64,000 bases of DNA, from positions 3,410,001-3,474,000 of the forward strand of contig OY783216.1 in the NCBI GenBank assembly GCA_963678705.1. The letters run 5' to 3'. The DNA is from Panorpa germanica. Lineage: Eukaryota > Arthropoda > Insecta > Mecoptera > Panorpidae. A program made the position numbers and the translations under genes. Under the pieces are notes generated by a model, which was not told the DNA's origin, did not search any database, and saw nothing but the letters and a program-made list of their open reading frames with translations. Below are positions 1 to 11,157 of the stretch, one piece after another; position 1 is the stretch's first letter, and each line of letters starts with the position of its first letter.

Positions 1-733
1 TTAACTATTGCTGCTTGTACTATATATACAGGATATTATTTTCACATTATGGGGCAAGTATGAATATACAAGGAATATCTGATGTTATAAAGGAATGCTC
101 GCCTTTACATTTAGCGCTTCTGGCTGGGGAAAACACCAACACAAATCCAGATCTACACGTTGGTAAATCTACTAATTTTCTTTTCAACTAAGAATGCTTT
201 CCATGTAATATTCCAGGGCTACTGTAGCTCACGTTTGAAGAAGAAGACTTCCAATTTAATACAGAACTCTTCCATACTAAATTCAATGCAAAATTTTTGT
301 CACGTTTTAGATTTGTAGACGTTGCTTAGGTCAGGTACGCATCTATGACATGGCGTTAATAAGTAGGGAAGAAACAATCGTTGACGTCAGATTTTAAGGA
401 TGATAATTATATGCTTTAGCATTTCCATTGAATTTAAAACGTATTCTATAGAATCTCATGCTTATTTGCAAATAATGGAATGGATGTAAGGATGACACAT
501 CTCGTTAAGATCTGATGACGTCACAACGATTATGCGATACAATTACGTGTTCCAAATTAATGATATTACATCATACCTTCGTTTGTTTCTTTGCAAGTGT
601 AATGTTTCTGCTGAATTTTAATTTTATAGTTTTATCAAATTCATACAGGACTTAAAATCTCTTACCTTGCAATTTACCTTCATAATTAAATAGTTCAAAA
701 AGATAAAATAACTCTAATATACCTTTCTATAAT
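1..733. other. AT-rich non-coding stretch
   Basis: No gene, RNA or repeat terminus was recognised. Short frames lack coding character. One TGACGTCA-like site lies near 515 and is unremarkable alone. Confidence 0.5.
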
Positions 734-1340
734 TTGTTAACTGTTTTAGTTCTTCTCACTGTTTATCCACTGTCATTGTCTTCCATCAACCATTTTTTTG
801 CTTGCCGTCTCCTACACATATTTTCTTCTGTTTCCTTTTCTTCATATCTGCCTCTTCCCCAATTTTACTGGGCATTCAGTTTCGTTCATCAGTCTGTCTT
901 ACCATTTACTTTTACTATCTATTTGTCACTGCTCTTTCATATTTTCTCTTCTTATTACAAAAGCAATTAATTGTTCTTTCATGTCTCTTCCAGTTCCAGA
1001 GCGTTAGTCTTAAAGATTTTTCTCCATTATTTCCTATTATCCGTTTTCCTCTTCCATTTCGCACTACCCAGAGCTTCTTTAACTTGCTTTTTTCCACCCT
1101 GCATCAATCTTCCTCCACACGCTCTTTTTATCTGGATTTCTGGGTCTTTTACACGCTCTTTCACGCTTCTATTTCGGTCCATTTGATCTGTATAGCCCAA
1201 CCATTAGAATCCTTTACTCTTTTCTGTTGTCGATTTCTCGATACGTGCCATCATTCTATATTTGTTTTTATTCCTCACTATCCTGTTTCACATAGGCACT
1301 ATACACTTTTTCGCTATGTTTTTCTTTCCCAAATTAGCCA
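734..1340 (-). pseudogene. Decayed LINE reverse transcriptase, C-terminal part (downstream half)
   Basis: Read on the minus strand, this stretch resembles the C-terminal tail of endonuclease/reverse-transcriptase proteins of non-LTR retrotransposons. Recognisable pieces, in order, are a segment like the basic helix before the GHV motif (RNKNKYRMMARIEKS), then YTDQMDRNRSVKERV, which matches the usual 'GHV.RMD.NR' block, then a basic run and KWKRKTDNRK, which matches the usual 'W(R/K)..A.DR..W' end. Stops and frameshifts make it non-functional. The distal part (lower coordinates) looks like a purine-rich 3' UTR. The upstream half of the same element continues at 1688-1850, beyond a jockey insertion. 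Family assignment comes from remembered motifs, so the clade (RTE-like or CR1-like) is open. Confidence 0.6.
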
Positions 1341-1677
1341 ATAGGTTTATACCATATCACATAATACATAGGGGCCTGAATATACCCACAGTAAATGAAG
1401 AAATAGTGCTTAGAACCAAAGCATACAAGGAGAGAATACTTAAACATCCAAACAATTTGGCCAGCTGTCTAATGTCCAACATTTCCACAGTACGCAGACT
1501 AAAAAAGAAAGTACCTCAGGACCTATTAGCCAACTGAACAGAATCTAGGATCTATTAAAATTGAGAGATGAGACGATGGGCACATCCCGCGCAAGACACT
1601 TTATTTTGGCATACCTATCACTGAATGTCCTCTAAGCAGGACAGATTATAATAATCTTTATTAATCAAATTAAAAAA
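1341..1677 (+). mobile_element. Jockey-type LINE, 5'-truncated 3' end
   Basis: A short non-LTR retrotransposon insertion. It carries the last ~57 codons of a jockey-like ORF2 (1358-1537), a short 3' UTR and an A-rich tail (run of nine A ending at 1680). It is bounded by a 10-bp direct repeat AAATTAGCCA at 1331-1340 and 1678-1687, which fits a target-site duplication. 5' truncation plus tail plus duplication is the normal outcome of target-primed reverse transcription. It interrupts an older minus-strand LINE. Confidence 0.75.
1358..1537 (+). pseudogene. Jockey-like ORF2 C-terminal fragment
   Basis: The translated end contains RGLNIPTVNEEI, then YKERILKHPNNLASCL, then VRRLKKKVPQDLL before the stop. 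This matches the conserved C-terminus of jockey-clade proteins, where 'L.IP.V..EI', 'Y..R...HPN.LA..L' and 'RRLKR..P.DL' occur in the same order. No reverse transcriptase core or endonuclease remains. The frame is intact over this stretch, so the insertion is probably younger than the LINE it interrupts. Confidence 0.75.
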
Positions 1678-1687
1678 AAATTAGCCA

Positions 1688-1850
1688 GAGATCACAATCA
1701 ATCTTCCTCAATGTTTCCGATCCATATAGTACAACTGCTTTAATCACATCTTTAAATATAAGAATTTCTTCCACATGGTATTATCTATTAACTCCCTTTT
1801 GTTATTCCCTGTGTCTTCATCTTCTCTTCATCTGAATTCGTATACTTACA
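1688..1850 (-). pseudogene. Decayed LINE reverse transcriptase (upstream half, split by jockey)
   Basis: Minus-strand translation gives FKDVIKAVVLYGSETL, a near-consensus copy of the 'YK.VI.PVVLYG.ETW' block found at the end of reverse transcriptases of many LINEs. It is preceded by a degraded ITKGVNR..H..E segment. In intact relatives this block comes shortly before the GHV/RMD.NR block seen at 734-1340, so order and orientation agree with one element cut in two. Beyond ~1850 homology fades. Confidence 0.65.
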
Positions 1851-2411
1851 AGCAAAATGTTTTCTATACTTAAAGGAGCATTAAATTTTAAGCCGCTCCT
1901 GGTCGAAAACAATTTACAAATTAGTGTTATCTTACACCGTCCACAGCGCGCTTCATGGACCAACAAATGCGTGAAGAATAAGTTTTCGGTTCATGATTTC
2001 AACAGCATCATCATCATACCACAAATTATGTTTTTATAAATTTCCGGTCATTGTCCATCCGGTTGCCCAAACTCTCTGACCGGTGCAACGCGCTGCTGCA
2101 GTTCGTGATTAATTAATAACAAATATTAGTGCGTTCTTCTTTATCTTCATTTCTAGTAAGATTATTTTTTTCAAGTGGTTTTTTTTCTCGACATATAGTT
2201 AGGAATTTGAACATGCAGCTAAGTGCTTTTTCGTGTTACTTGCAATTTACAAAAACTGTTTTTACGTCTATATAAATGTCGTGTAGGAATACGGGAATAT
2301 CGGGATGTTGAGACAGCAGGATTGTGCTTGTGGTACAGTAGATCTTCTCGAAATCACTATACTCATTTATTTCAATTAAATCCTATATATTCCAAGTGTA
2401 TATTTATATGT
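1851..2411. other. Non-coding stretch, nothing recognised
   Basis: AT-rich DNA with scattered short frames. No gene or repeat end was recognised. Confidence 0.4.
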
Positions 2412-2585
2412 TTATTTTTCTCTGAATTTCCTGGACACACGTAATTTTGGAAAAACAAAAAAAAATATTTTTTTCTTTTTGCTCTATAATTTTTAATTCG
2501 TAAAAGATAGAAAGTTGAAATTTGGCATGTGTATTACGATATACATTTTTTGAAAATTAGAAATTGAAAAATTGGAAAAGGGGGC
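2412..2585 (-). repeat. Fragment of the ~800-bp unit family arrayed at 28.3-31.5 kb
   Basis: On the minus strand this matches a central-distal part of the array unit. Shared words include GAATTTCCTGG, GTAATTTTGGAAAAAC, AGATAGAAAGTTGAAATTT and a run ending GGAAAAGGGGG. It is a single diverged fragment about 26 kb from the array, which shows that the unit is a dispersed repeat and not only a local satellite. Confidence 0.65.
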
Positions 2586-3017
2586 TCTGCAGTTCTCCTA
2601 CAGTGGCCTATTTTCTTGAGATACATATCGCTATTATATTTAAAAAATATTTCTTAGTCTGGTCGCCATCTTTCTAAGATTTATACAATTTAAATAATAA
2701 ACCAGACTTAAGCAGACAATAATTTGTGTATATTTAAAGAAAAAAATACAAAACCAATGCGTGAAGTAGTCAGGCTGGGTATTTATCATTGGCTTGTTGC
2801 TACACAATGATTAATTTCAGGTTACATGGGGTTACCGGGTTCCCCGGCACCCGAACCCCGCCCTCGCGAAGATGCGCTTGCGCGGACATGTTTATTTCAT
2901 TCAGAACAGCTTGGGCGCTTGGAAATAAATATATATTTAAATTGAAATCGTTAAATGAATTGTGAATGAAATTGCGTATAATCCCGTAAAAATATTTACC
3001 GCGGATTTTTCATTTAT
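2586..3017. other. Non-coding stretch with a GC-rich patch
   Basis: Contains a short GC-rich patch around 2825-2890 (CCGGGTTCCCCGGCACCCG and following) within AT-rich DNA. No coding frame or RNA gene was recognised. Confidence 0.4.
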
Positions 3018-3021
3018 TTAA

Positions 3022-3935
3022 CCCTGCGTGTGAACACTATATTTTTAGAGTCATGGTGTACACTGGGTCTATGAGGGAACAGTTGAGTTTTTCGAGTTTT
3101 CTTAGTTTTCAACAAATCTGAAAAAATTCTGGATTACTTCTTGAAATGTCTACTACATGGTCCAGATGTTGCCAAAGTTCAAAGTTTAAAACCGTTGTTA
3201 TTAAAAATTCACAAATAGAAATATAATTGAAAAACGCGGAAAAAACGGAATATTGTTAAAAAATTCGTAACTTTATAACAAACAAATATTAAGAAAAACG
3301 GTTGTTGACTTTTTTATCTTAGATTATAATCTTTCGAAAGAATGTAGTGTCATTGACGTGGGTTCCAAAAAGTTGAATTATTTGTGCACCTGAAAGTGGG
3401 GAATATTTAACGAATTCAGGCATGTAATAATAAACGAACCGGTGATTATTCGGCACAAAATAAGTTTTTATTGATGAAAATACAAAAGTTATGAAATAAT
3501 AATTAATGTTAGTTAATATTAATTAGTGTCAAAAAGAGAATTTACCGTGCGCATCTTCAAAAAGTTATTGTAGTAAAAAAAAAACTAATAAAAAAAAATC
3601 TATATATATAATCTAAGAAGTAATATATTAAATTACGTAAAACATTTATTTTAACCATGAAAAAACTGTAAAACAACGAGAAAAGCAAAAAAAAAAGTGC
3701 ATTTACTAACATTGGAAAATAATAACGTCGTTTGTACACTGACCCTTTTAGAGGTAAGTTTCACTGGCTCGCTTTTGCCGGTTAACTGCTAGATCCGCAC
3801 GCTGCTGGAACCTTAAGTCCCTATCACTACCTAGATTCTTTAGGGGCATAGGTGAAGCGCGCTCTGTACTCATGAGAGAGAAATACGAGCTTGAAATTTC
3901 AACTGTTCCTTAAAAGACCCAGTGTACACTCAGGG
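3022..3935. mobile_element. piggyBac-like non-autonomous element
   Basis: A 914-bp element flanked by TTAA on both sides (3018-3021 and 3936-3939), the target specificity of piggyBac transposases. The ends are inverted: CCCTG at the left, CAGGG at the right. Subterminal blocks are also inverted: TGTACACTGGGTC and GGAACAGTTG occur near the left end, and their reverse complements lie near the right end. The left arm has ~28 extra bases between the terminal and subterminal blocks. No intact transposase is present; a minus-strand stretch near 3690-3740 (YKRRYYFPMLVNAL) only weakly recalls the 'KWYWPLF' region of piggyBac proteins and I do not call it. Confidence 0.65.
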
Positions 3936-3939
3936 TTAA

Positions 3940-4747
3940 TTTCAAGAACCCAGTACACATATAATCAGGAGCCGGTATAAACACAATTATAACTACAATA
4001 CGAGTAGTTGCCCCCTCCCCCCGTGCCCCTAGTAATTAGCAGATACTCTCTAAAAAACCAACTTAAAAGCAATTAGGACCACTCACAATAAATGGATATT
4101 TTGCACACTTATTTATTTGCAAGTGGTCGTTTTTACACACACAGTAAATCTAATAATCAAACGGACTCTGACATTTCTTTCGCCAAATTAAAGAACTGAC
4201 AGATGGATTCCGTCCTTGTGACATCACTGACCACAATAACGGGCCACGTGACCTAACTTACGCAATGCACTATATTTTTAAATATTTTTCATTCATTTAT
4301 TTTCTAAGTCATTGAATTTTGAAGGATTTGTTTTAAAATTTGCGTAATATATTAACGATTTATCATCACAAGTAAAACCATCGTTTTATGTGAATTTCAT
4401 GATAAACATAGGCATTTGTTTGATGCTAAGTTTAACATCAAATTCAGGATATAATAAGTAATGTAATTTATGTTTTGTTTTATATCACGACATTATATTG
4501 AAACATTATGGGTCGCCGGACCAGCTGCTATAGCTTTAACGTCTAATACTGCATCTCTTTTGCACTTCTCTTGTTTAACAGTGATGGTAACGGTTGGCAA
4601 TAGTATTGAGGAAGCAATGGCGTCATAAACTGAAGTCATTTTTTGTATGTTTTTACCACTTTAGTTGTTAAGGGGAAGAAATAACTATTTAAATCGTTAA
4701 TAACTTCTACTATATTACAAATTGAATAAAAATATTTAGCTAGTTGT
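3940..4747. other. Non-coding stretch, nothing recognised
   Basis: AT-rich with one C-rich run near 4011-4022. No gene or repeat end was recognised. Confidence 0.4.
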
Positions 4748-4965
4748 TATAGTTCAAATAACGAGAGTTCGGCGGTGACTCATACTTAAAACAAGTTGTG
4801 GGGTTTAAACTGCCGATATAACTAAAAAGCACTGACTCACTTATTTTTCTATAATGTATATAAAAACGAATACGATAAAATTCATTATCGTATTATAAAT
4901 TTATACCGCTCTTACAATCTCTTTTAAATATACGTCGCCGGTGAACTTTCGTAATTTGAACTATA
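4748..4965. mobile_element. TATAGTTCAAAT-family MITE, copy 1
   Basis: A 218-bp element with long inverted ends: TATAGTTCAAAT..CGAGAGTTCGGCGG at the left, and the imperfect reverse complement at the right. Starting and ending in TA suggests a TA target duplication as in Tc1/mariner-type MITEs. Related copies lie at 19325-19512 and 61542-61739, with a solo end at 38853-38878. It has no coding capacity. Confidence 0.7.
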
Positions 4966-5087
4966 GTGCAGTTTTCTATAAATTCAGTTATAATTTACAA
5001 CTTAATTTTAAGAGATTCTCTACGATATAAATAGAGATATATTATTTAACACGTAATATTTAAAATATAAACTGTCCACCCTATATA

Positions 5088-5674
5088 CGAGGCATGTTTT
5101 TTAAGTAAGTACCGTTTTGCGATTCCGCCTTTGCAGCGCTACGGTCGGCGTTCCGCGCATGCGCGCTGGTTACCTACATCTCTTGTCTACGCACTGACGC
5201 CATTACAGTCTGATTCTTCATTGTATACGTTGTTTACTGAGTGTTTAAGATGCCTCCGACAATCGTGCGTCCCGCCGATTGTGAAGTACGGGCTGTTATA
5301 CGATTTCTTAGTGCTAAAGGCGTAAAACCGATCGATATTCATCGTGAGATCTGTGAAGTTTACGGACAAAACATTATGAGTGATGGAATGGTAAGGAAAT
5401 GGGTAAGAGCATTTAAAGATGGCCGCAGCGTCTTCAAGACGATAACGAAGTCAAAACAGTTGTGATACAGTGGTTAACAAGTCAGGCGGCAGAATTTTAT
5501 GAGGAGGGTATTCAAAAACTGGTGCCACGTTATGACAAGTGCCTCAATATTCACGGAAATTATGTAGAAAAGTAGATTAAGGTACAGGCTTTCATGTAAA
5601 AATAAAATTATTGCGATATCTTTGCACGTCTTTTTTTAATTCCAAAACGGTACTTACTTAAAAAACACGCCTCG
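5088..5674 (+). mobile_element. Internally deleted mariner element
   Basis: A 587-bp element with ~32-bp near-identical inverted ends (left CGAGGCATGTTTTTTAAGTA, right complement CGAGGCGTGTTTTTTAAGTA) and TA flanks at 5086-5087 and 5675-5676, the mariner target. Full mariners are about 1.3 kb. Here both ends of the transposase gene survive but the middle is deleted. With intact ends it could in principle have been mobilised in trans. Confidence 0.85.
5250..5577 (+). pseudogene. Mariner transposase, N- and C-termini joined by deletion
   Basis: From the ATG at 5250 (a good start just after the 5' arm), the first ~65 codons give the mariner N-terminal helix-turn-helix region: RAVIRFLSAKGVKPIDIHRE, then MSDGMVRKWVRAFKDGR. 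The sequence then jumps to the C-terminus, where another frame reads WLTSQAAEFYEEGIQKLV and YDKCLNIHGNYVEK and stops at 5575-5577. The join near 5430 is out of frame, so the N-terminal frame stops at 5465. The whole DD34D catalytic domain is missing, so no transposition activity is possible. Confidence 0.85.
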
Positions 5675-5676
5675 TA

Positions 5677-8125
5677 CTATTGTCATATAAGTGCACTTTT
5701 TAAACTTGTTGCAAGCTAATTCCAAAGTTCATTTAGAGTAGGACATATCCTGTACAATATATACATGATATACATTGTAATCCTTTAAAAAAAGAACAAA
5801 TTAACGCGCCAACTTTCCAACTCTTAAACAAATATTGCTATTAAAGAAGAAAGCTTCTGCATTTTTATTTGAAGAGAACTTTCCATTCAGCGGGTGTGGT
5901 TTCTCATAAATAATAAATCATAATAATAGAAATTATCCATTAATTGTTTCTTTAGAACAACAGCGCATCGGGCCCATCAACTTCTATTCAAGATGTTGGC
6001 AGCTTCCAAAGACGTGAAGATCCGCTATGAGAGTGCGAGAGTGTGGCGACTGCTTGCTTGTAGATTTTATTAATTAAAAATTACCATAAGACTCATATGG
6101 TGAATGATTTATTTGTTGAATAGATGTATTCTACTACTATGAGACATTTACTTTCAAGACTTGGTGGTTTTTTGAATCGAAATGTAAAGAGCTTCTTAGG
6201 AAATTAGCAATTTACTAAATTGAATCGATTCAGCGCGGGACTTGTAATGTTACTTTATGGACTAGTCACAATTATCCAAAAATGTGTCTCTAAATCACTT
6301 TCAGACGACACAGTGAGCGAGAGCATTGATGCTTGGCAGAATTATATTTTCTGGAAATTGATTTTCTAGATACATATTCAAAATCTTATCAGACAGCCAT
6401 ACAAAACAAGGATTTCATTCTATATATACAACTCTTACTTTTACTTGTCTTATTACTCCAACAAACTTCCAATTTAATGTTCAAAATCCAGTCAGAACCG
6501 GTATAGTTTCACTACTGATAATATATTATTTTCAATACTGTTGTTCTAGCGAGTTGTGATAACACCAACAATTTTACCAACCGCCTGCACCTCTGTCCCC
6601 CCAATTTTGTTACATAACTTAATCAACTTCACATTTGAGTGTTTTGGCAAGCAGTCTTCTAGCTGACAGTCTCTCTAGTAGCATGATATGAATATAAGAT
6701 AGACTGCGACTATCCAGTGGCGAATTAGGTCTACTGGTCGACCGAAAACTAAGTTTCCGAAAAACTACTTTTGTTTTAAATATATGTGAGTACATTCAGC
6801 AATCTCTAGTATTTAATCTCTTTGATTTAATTGAACGCTTAGCGGCCAGCCTTCCACTTAGCTTTATATTACCTAATATGAGGGTAAATAATAAAAATTA
6901 AAACTTCGGTAGAGTAACAGAGCAGGTTCTGGTGCAAAATATTTAAGCAAAGATCAAATCCACCTCTGCGAGTATTCCTTGAGACTTATTTTGTTAACTT
7001 CATTAATAATTATTTTTAAAACAACATTATTAAAACAGCAATCATCGAGTGGTCTTCTCTCCAATGAGTCGGCGACTGATAGACGTTAATGCGTGGCTCC
7101 GCGGCGGGTGTAGGGGGGCAGGGAGCGTAACAATTGGCTTTGGCTAGGAACAGCATGTGTCTTCTGTCTGGACATAGACATAGACATAGACGTGGACGCT
7201 AAACAATTCAGACGTAATTGAACGATGTATTCTGATGGTTGAACAATTGATATACTAATTAGTTTCATTCTAATGAGATAATTCAATTTGTTCATCTCGT
7301 TCTCTACAAGTGTCTTTGAAGATAAGTTTAAAATATTTGAAGGTTGTACTGTTTTGTTTTTAGTTTATAAATTGATCATATTAATACGGTTAATTTTATG
7401 CGTTATCGTATGTGCACAATGGGCTTCTATCGATATACACTCCAAACACCCTTCTCCTGTGACACATTTATGTTAGGTGGAACCTTACTAAAACATGCTA
7501 CATGCATTTAAAATTCGGTAAAGTGTTGACTATTAATATAGTCATTAAATTACTTCTTTCAGCTTTCGTCCCAAGGTATAAAATTGTCTTGCAGTGTTAG
7601 TTTAACACTTGCCATTTTATCTCATATTCCAAGATTCATTTTCTACCTTTCAAATAGAAAATAGTCTTGTATGTTTATTAAAATAACCATAAAATAAAAC
7701 TCTTCAGACAAAATTTGTTTAATTTTTACAGAACTTAGATAATTTGGGCGTTTGATAATCCAACAACATTTACTTTTCCTAATATATCTGAAAGACCATT
7801 AAACTATGGTCCTCCTGTATCAGGATGTTCTCATTTTGTGGTTGATATTTTATAAAAAAGATCATAACTTAAAATGAACGTAATCTTTGTTTATTCTAGT
7901 TTCGAAATCTGGACAAGATCAAGTCTAACATTATATTCTTTTATTCCAAATTGGTGATTCTAACTTTTTATTCTAAATTATAGAAAACACAAAAATAAAA
8001 AAATACCAAAATTGTATTTTCTTCGTTTATTTTCTTTTATCAAGATTACTAAAATCAACAGGCTCTCAAATTCCAATTTTTGTGAACAGTAACAAACTTT
8101 TAGTGGGTACCACAGATGCAGATGT
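5677..8125. other. Non-coding stretch, little recognised
   Basis: No gene was seen. A short ACATAG tandem (ACATAGACATAGACATAGAC) lies at about 7173-7192. CAGTGGCGAATTAGG at 6715 resembles a hAT-type terminus but has no partner. Confidence 0.4.
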
Positions 8126-8220
8126 CAGGGCCGAGTTTAGAGGTGTGGAGACACTGAGGCAACGAAGGAGTGGGGGCCCTGAGGCAACGAAAGAGTGAAG
8201 GCCCCTAATTATTTTCCGAA
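8126..8220. repeat. Transposon-like terminus with a 25-bp tandem duplication
   Basis: Starts CAGGGCCGAGTTTAG, which resembles the terminus of many insect DNA transposons (CAGGGCCGGATTTAG type). Within it are two adjacent 25-bp copies (8154-8178 and 8179-8203) starting CTGAGGCAACGAA and ending in GGCC. No opposite end with a matching target duplication was found. Confidence 0.45.
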
Positions 8221-10330
8221 TAAAAGGAACAATTTTTTCCGTCAAGTCTTTTAAAAATTTATTGCTTTTATCTCTATTGTGGATGCGGGCCTGGCAGATG
8301 TTGTAGAGCACAAGAGCTTGATGTTGTAGAAGACTATCATGGAACAAATTAGATAAGACGCACATACAGAGAATAAATTAGCCACATTTTCTATAATCTC
8401 ACAGCGCTGTAATCACGGGATTTATTTTGGCCATTTAGTAGTTCCCTGAATACCACTTTCAACGTCACTGCACTGAAATAAGTAAATTGAACCATTAAAA
8501 TGTTTCAAGGAAATAATTTCGCTATGAAGTTATTTGCGCAACAGTGAAATTAGCTGTTAGAACATAAAATATTTAGAATGGTGTTATGATTCGAATCATA
8601 TTTTCCGCTTGGATTGACCAAGTCGTAGTTTAAATCAAGTAAACACAAGCAAGTATATTATAAATTATACTATCAACAGAATTTGCTGTGTTTTCTGAGC
8701 TAATAAACCCAATCGACGCCAACCAAAGCTCTTACATGCAATGTTTATTGCATTTTTACTTTTATTTTTTAATTTGTTGTTTTTTTTTATCCTTTTCGTT
8801 TCACGGTTTAGTCGCACCTCACTGACTCGTGGCTAATTTAATAGTTGATGCTGGCTGAGCCCTGGTTGCCATGCGCCCTATACTATGTAGTCCAGCACAA
8901 TTAGATTTCACCCTAGAATAATTTAATAAAATGATCCTTTTTGGTTTTGTTTGTTCCTTTTAACGTTCTAAATAAGTAGATGATAATGTCTATCGATATA
9001 TTGCAAGCATCATTCTTTACAGAGCTCTCTTTTAGTCTTTTGATAATATTTACATTTCTGTTGCGATTTTGCGACTGCAAATGTTACGTAACAAAAGACA
9101 TTTACTACAAGAAAGGTACTATACATTTTTTTGTGGCAAATTTCCTCATCTTTCTTTTGTTATTTAATGTTTATAGTCATAAAATTAATAGAAATGAAAA
9201 TATTACGTAAAAACCAAAACAATGCCCCTCTTTAACTTTGTCATACATTATGTTTACTAGCGGTCACCCATTTTGGCTATTTTAGAAGTAAATGTACTTC
9301 CCTTTATACAGGAAACGTTGGTTTTACCTTGGCAATACTAACAGCGAATGGAACGTAATTGTTTTCCTTTTAAGTGTAGAAGACATTGGGTGTTTTTTAA
9401 TAACAAAACTATTTAAAAAGTACATAGCCAAAATATAAAAATGATCAAAGTAAGGAAATAAATATACATAGGCTGTTACTTATTCTGTAATCTGTTTTTA
9501 TTGAGCCCAATAGAATAAATGAAGAAAATTGAATTGAATTGCTTGAGTCTAGCTCCTTGCTGTTTTCACGTGGCACTGCATAGCTTCATACTTATTACAC
9601 CCCCTCCGTCCCAATGGTATTTCTTCCACGTGGTTTAAAGATGATCTCCTACGTATCGATACAGAATTTCGTCTGATGATTTAGAATGTATAGATTAAAA
9701 AGGAAAACAAGCAGACCCGTTTTCGCCTAACCGTGTTTTCGTCTAATTCTACTGGACTAATGCAACAAGAACATATACTACACCTTATATACATCGTATA
9801 CATTCGGATTAAAAACCTATTTTTTGTTCAAATATTTTGAAGTAGTTTTATAATTTCTGATGAATTTGATAATGGTATATCCGTACATATTTATGGTTCA
9901 TGGAAAGATAAAAAAGATTTCAATTTTTCTGACGTCACTATTTTGGCAAGATATATACATAATACGTCATAGGATGCAAAATATCATAAATTTTCTATTT
10001 ATACTTTGTGTTGTTTGTCACTGATAAACATGTCTTTAAGATATTTTAACTTACGCTACGTCTGTAATCTGAATCCGTCGCTAAAATTAATTATTCCGTG
10101 GATAAAGTCATCCAAGTGGATTCCACTGTTATCTACACTTAAAGCGCCTCGTTTTGGCGGATTATTAGTAAAATAGCAAAAATGGCACGCCACGTGGACG
10201 TGGGATCTACGTCATTTAATTAAAACCGGGAAAACTACACACTTTAATTAAATTTAATCTAAAATTACTTCCCTATATTTTGCGCTTCCAAATACGTGAT
10301 ATCTAATTGGTATCTGAAACAAAAGCTAAC
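8221..10330. other. Non-coding stretch, nothing firm
   Basis: No gene recognised. An A-rich segment with GAATTGAATTG near 9527-9540 could be an old retroposon tail, but there is no body to support this. Confidence 0.35.
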
Positions 10331-10745
10331 TGAAAAGGAAGTACATAGAAGAAGGAATGAAGTATTGGAAAAGAGAGAGTGAGGAAGGGGAGAGTAGGTG
10401 ATGTGTTTTACTTCACAGCATTCCAGCGCAGAACTGATAAGAAAAGAAAGAAAAGGAAAGAAGGAAAAAGCAAATATAGTAGCCAAAGAAACAGAATTAA
10501 GAAGAGAGGAAATATTAGTAGTCATAAAATCGTTAGGTTTAGAATGACAGAGAGGGAAGAATATAAAAGATAAAAGTTAAAAAAGGTAAAGGGCAAGGAA
10601 GAGGAAGTTTGATATATTAGATTATATTAGTGATAAGAGATTAACCAGACTAACAAATAAATTGCAATGCAAGTAGTAAAGTTAAGGTTGAAGAGAAGAG
10701 AAGAATGTAATGTCTAACGGCATCTCAATAAATAAATAATAATTA
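10331..10745 (+). mobile_element. Probable LINE 3' end
   Basis: Purine-rich plus-strand sequence with a frame rich in K, R and E, ending in GGCATCTCAATAAATAAATA and an A/T tail. This is how several LINE 3' ends look. A short stretch (AGTATTGGAAAAGAGAGAGT) resembles the RYWEKSEE region of the LINE at 34 and 56 kb, so it may be a relative. No diagnostic domain is intact and no target duplication was found. Confidence 0.4.
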
Positions 10746-10872
10746 TTAAGTTTTGACGCGTCTTCCTTTTCAGTCTGCTGAAGGTATTCCTTCCTTTATT
10801 AGGTATGTCATACATGAGAAAACTAAGATTTCTTGCCCACGTGGCATCACTTCATACGCACGGTTTCGTCAT

Positions 10873-11150
10873 TTACAGCTTCTTGCACGCTTTCTTGTAG
10901 CTCTGTCCACTTAGCTGCAACATGTCATAGCTCTCATAGACAGACTCAGCAGTCAATTGAACAACAGTAATTCGGTATACTGATTGAAATACTGAATCAT
11001 CCTCTGATAACTCTCTTGCAGCAACAAACAATCTGCGGTTAATGTTCTTTTCGATGTATGGATGAAGCCAATACATTCTACGTCTGATTCGTCGTCTTCT
11101 AATAAAAGTACATGCTATAATCACATCTTCTTCATCACTTGATATTTTCC
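10873..11150 (-). pseudogene. PIF/Harbinger transposase N-terminal remnant
   Basis: Minus-strand translation reads SSDEEDVIIACTFIRRRR, then RRMYWLHPYIEKN and LFVAARELSEDDSVFQSVYR. Insect Harbinger transposases typically begin with an acidic 'DSDEE', a basic run, 'R.FWVHP', and then 'L..D...F..YFRM'; the order and spacing match. After the YR(I/M) block the similarity ends, although the frame stays open to 10873. No DDE domain, initiator methionine at the expected place, or paired Myb-like gene was seen. I treat it as a decayed element, not a domesticated gene. Confidence 0.6.
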
Positions 11151-11157
11151 CAATGAA

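Noticed and set aside
802..1344. 180-codon plus-strand frame
   Set aside because: It is antisense to a decayed LINE; the minus strand carries the recognisable reverse transcriptase motifs.
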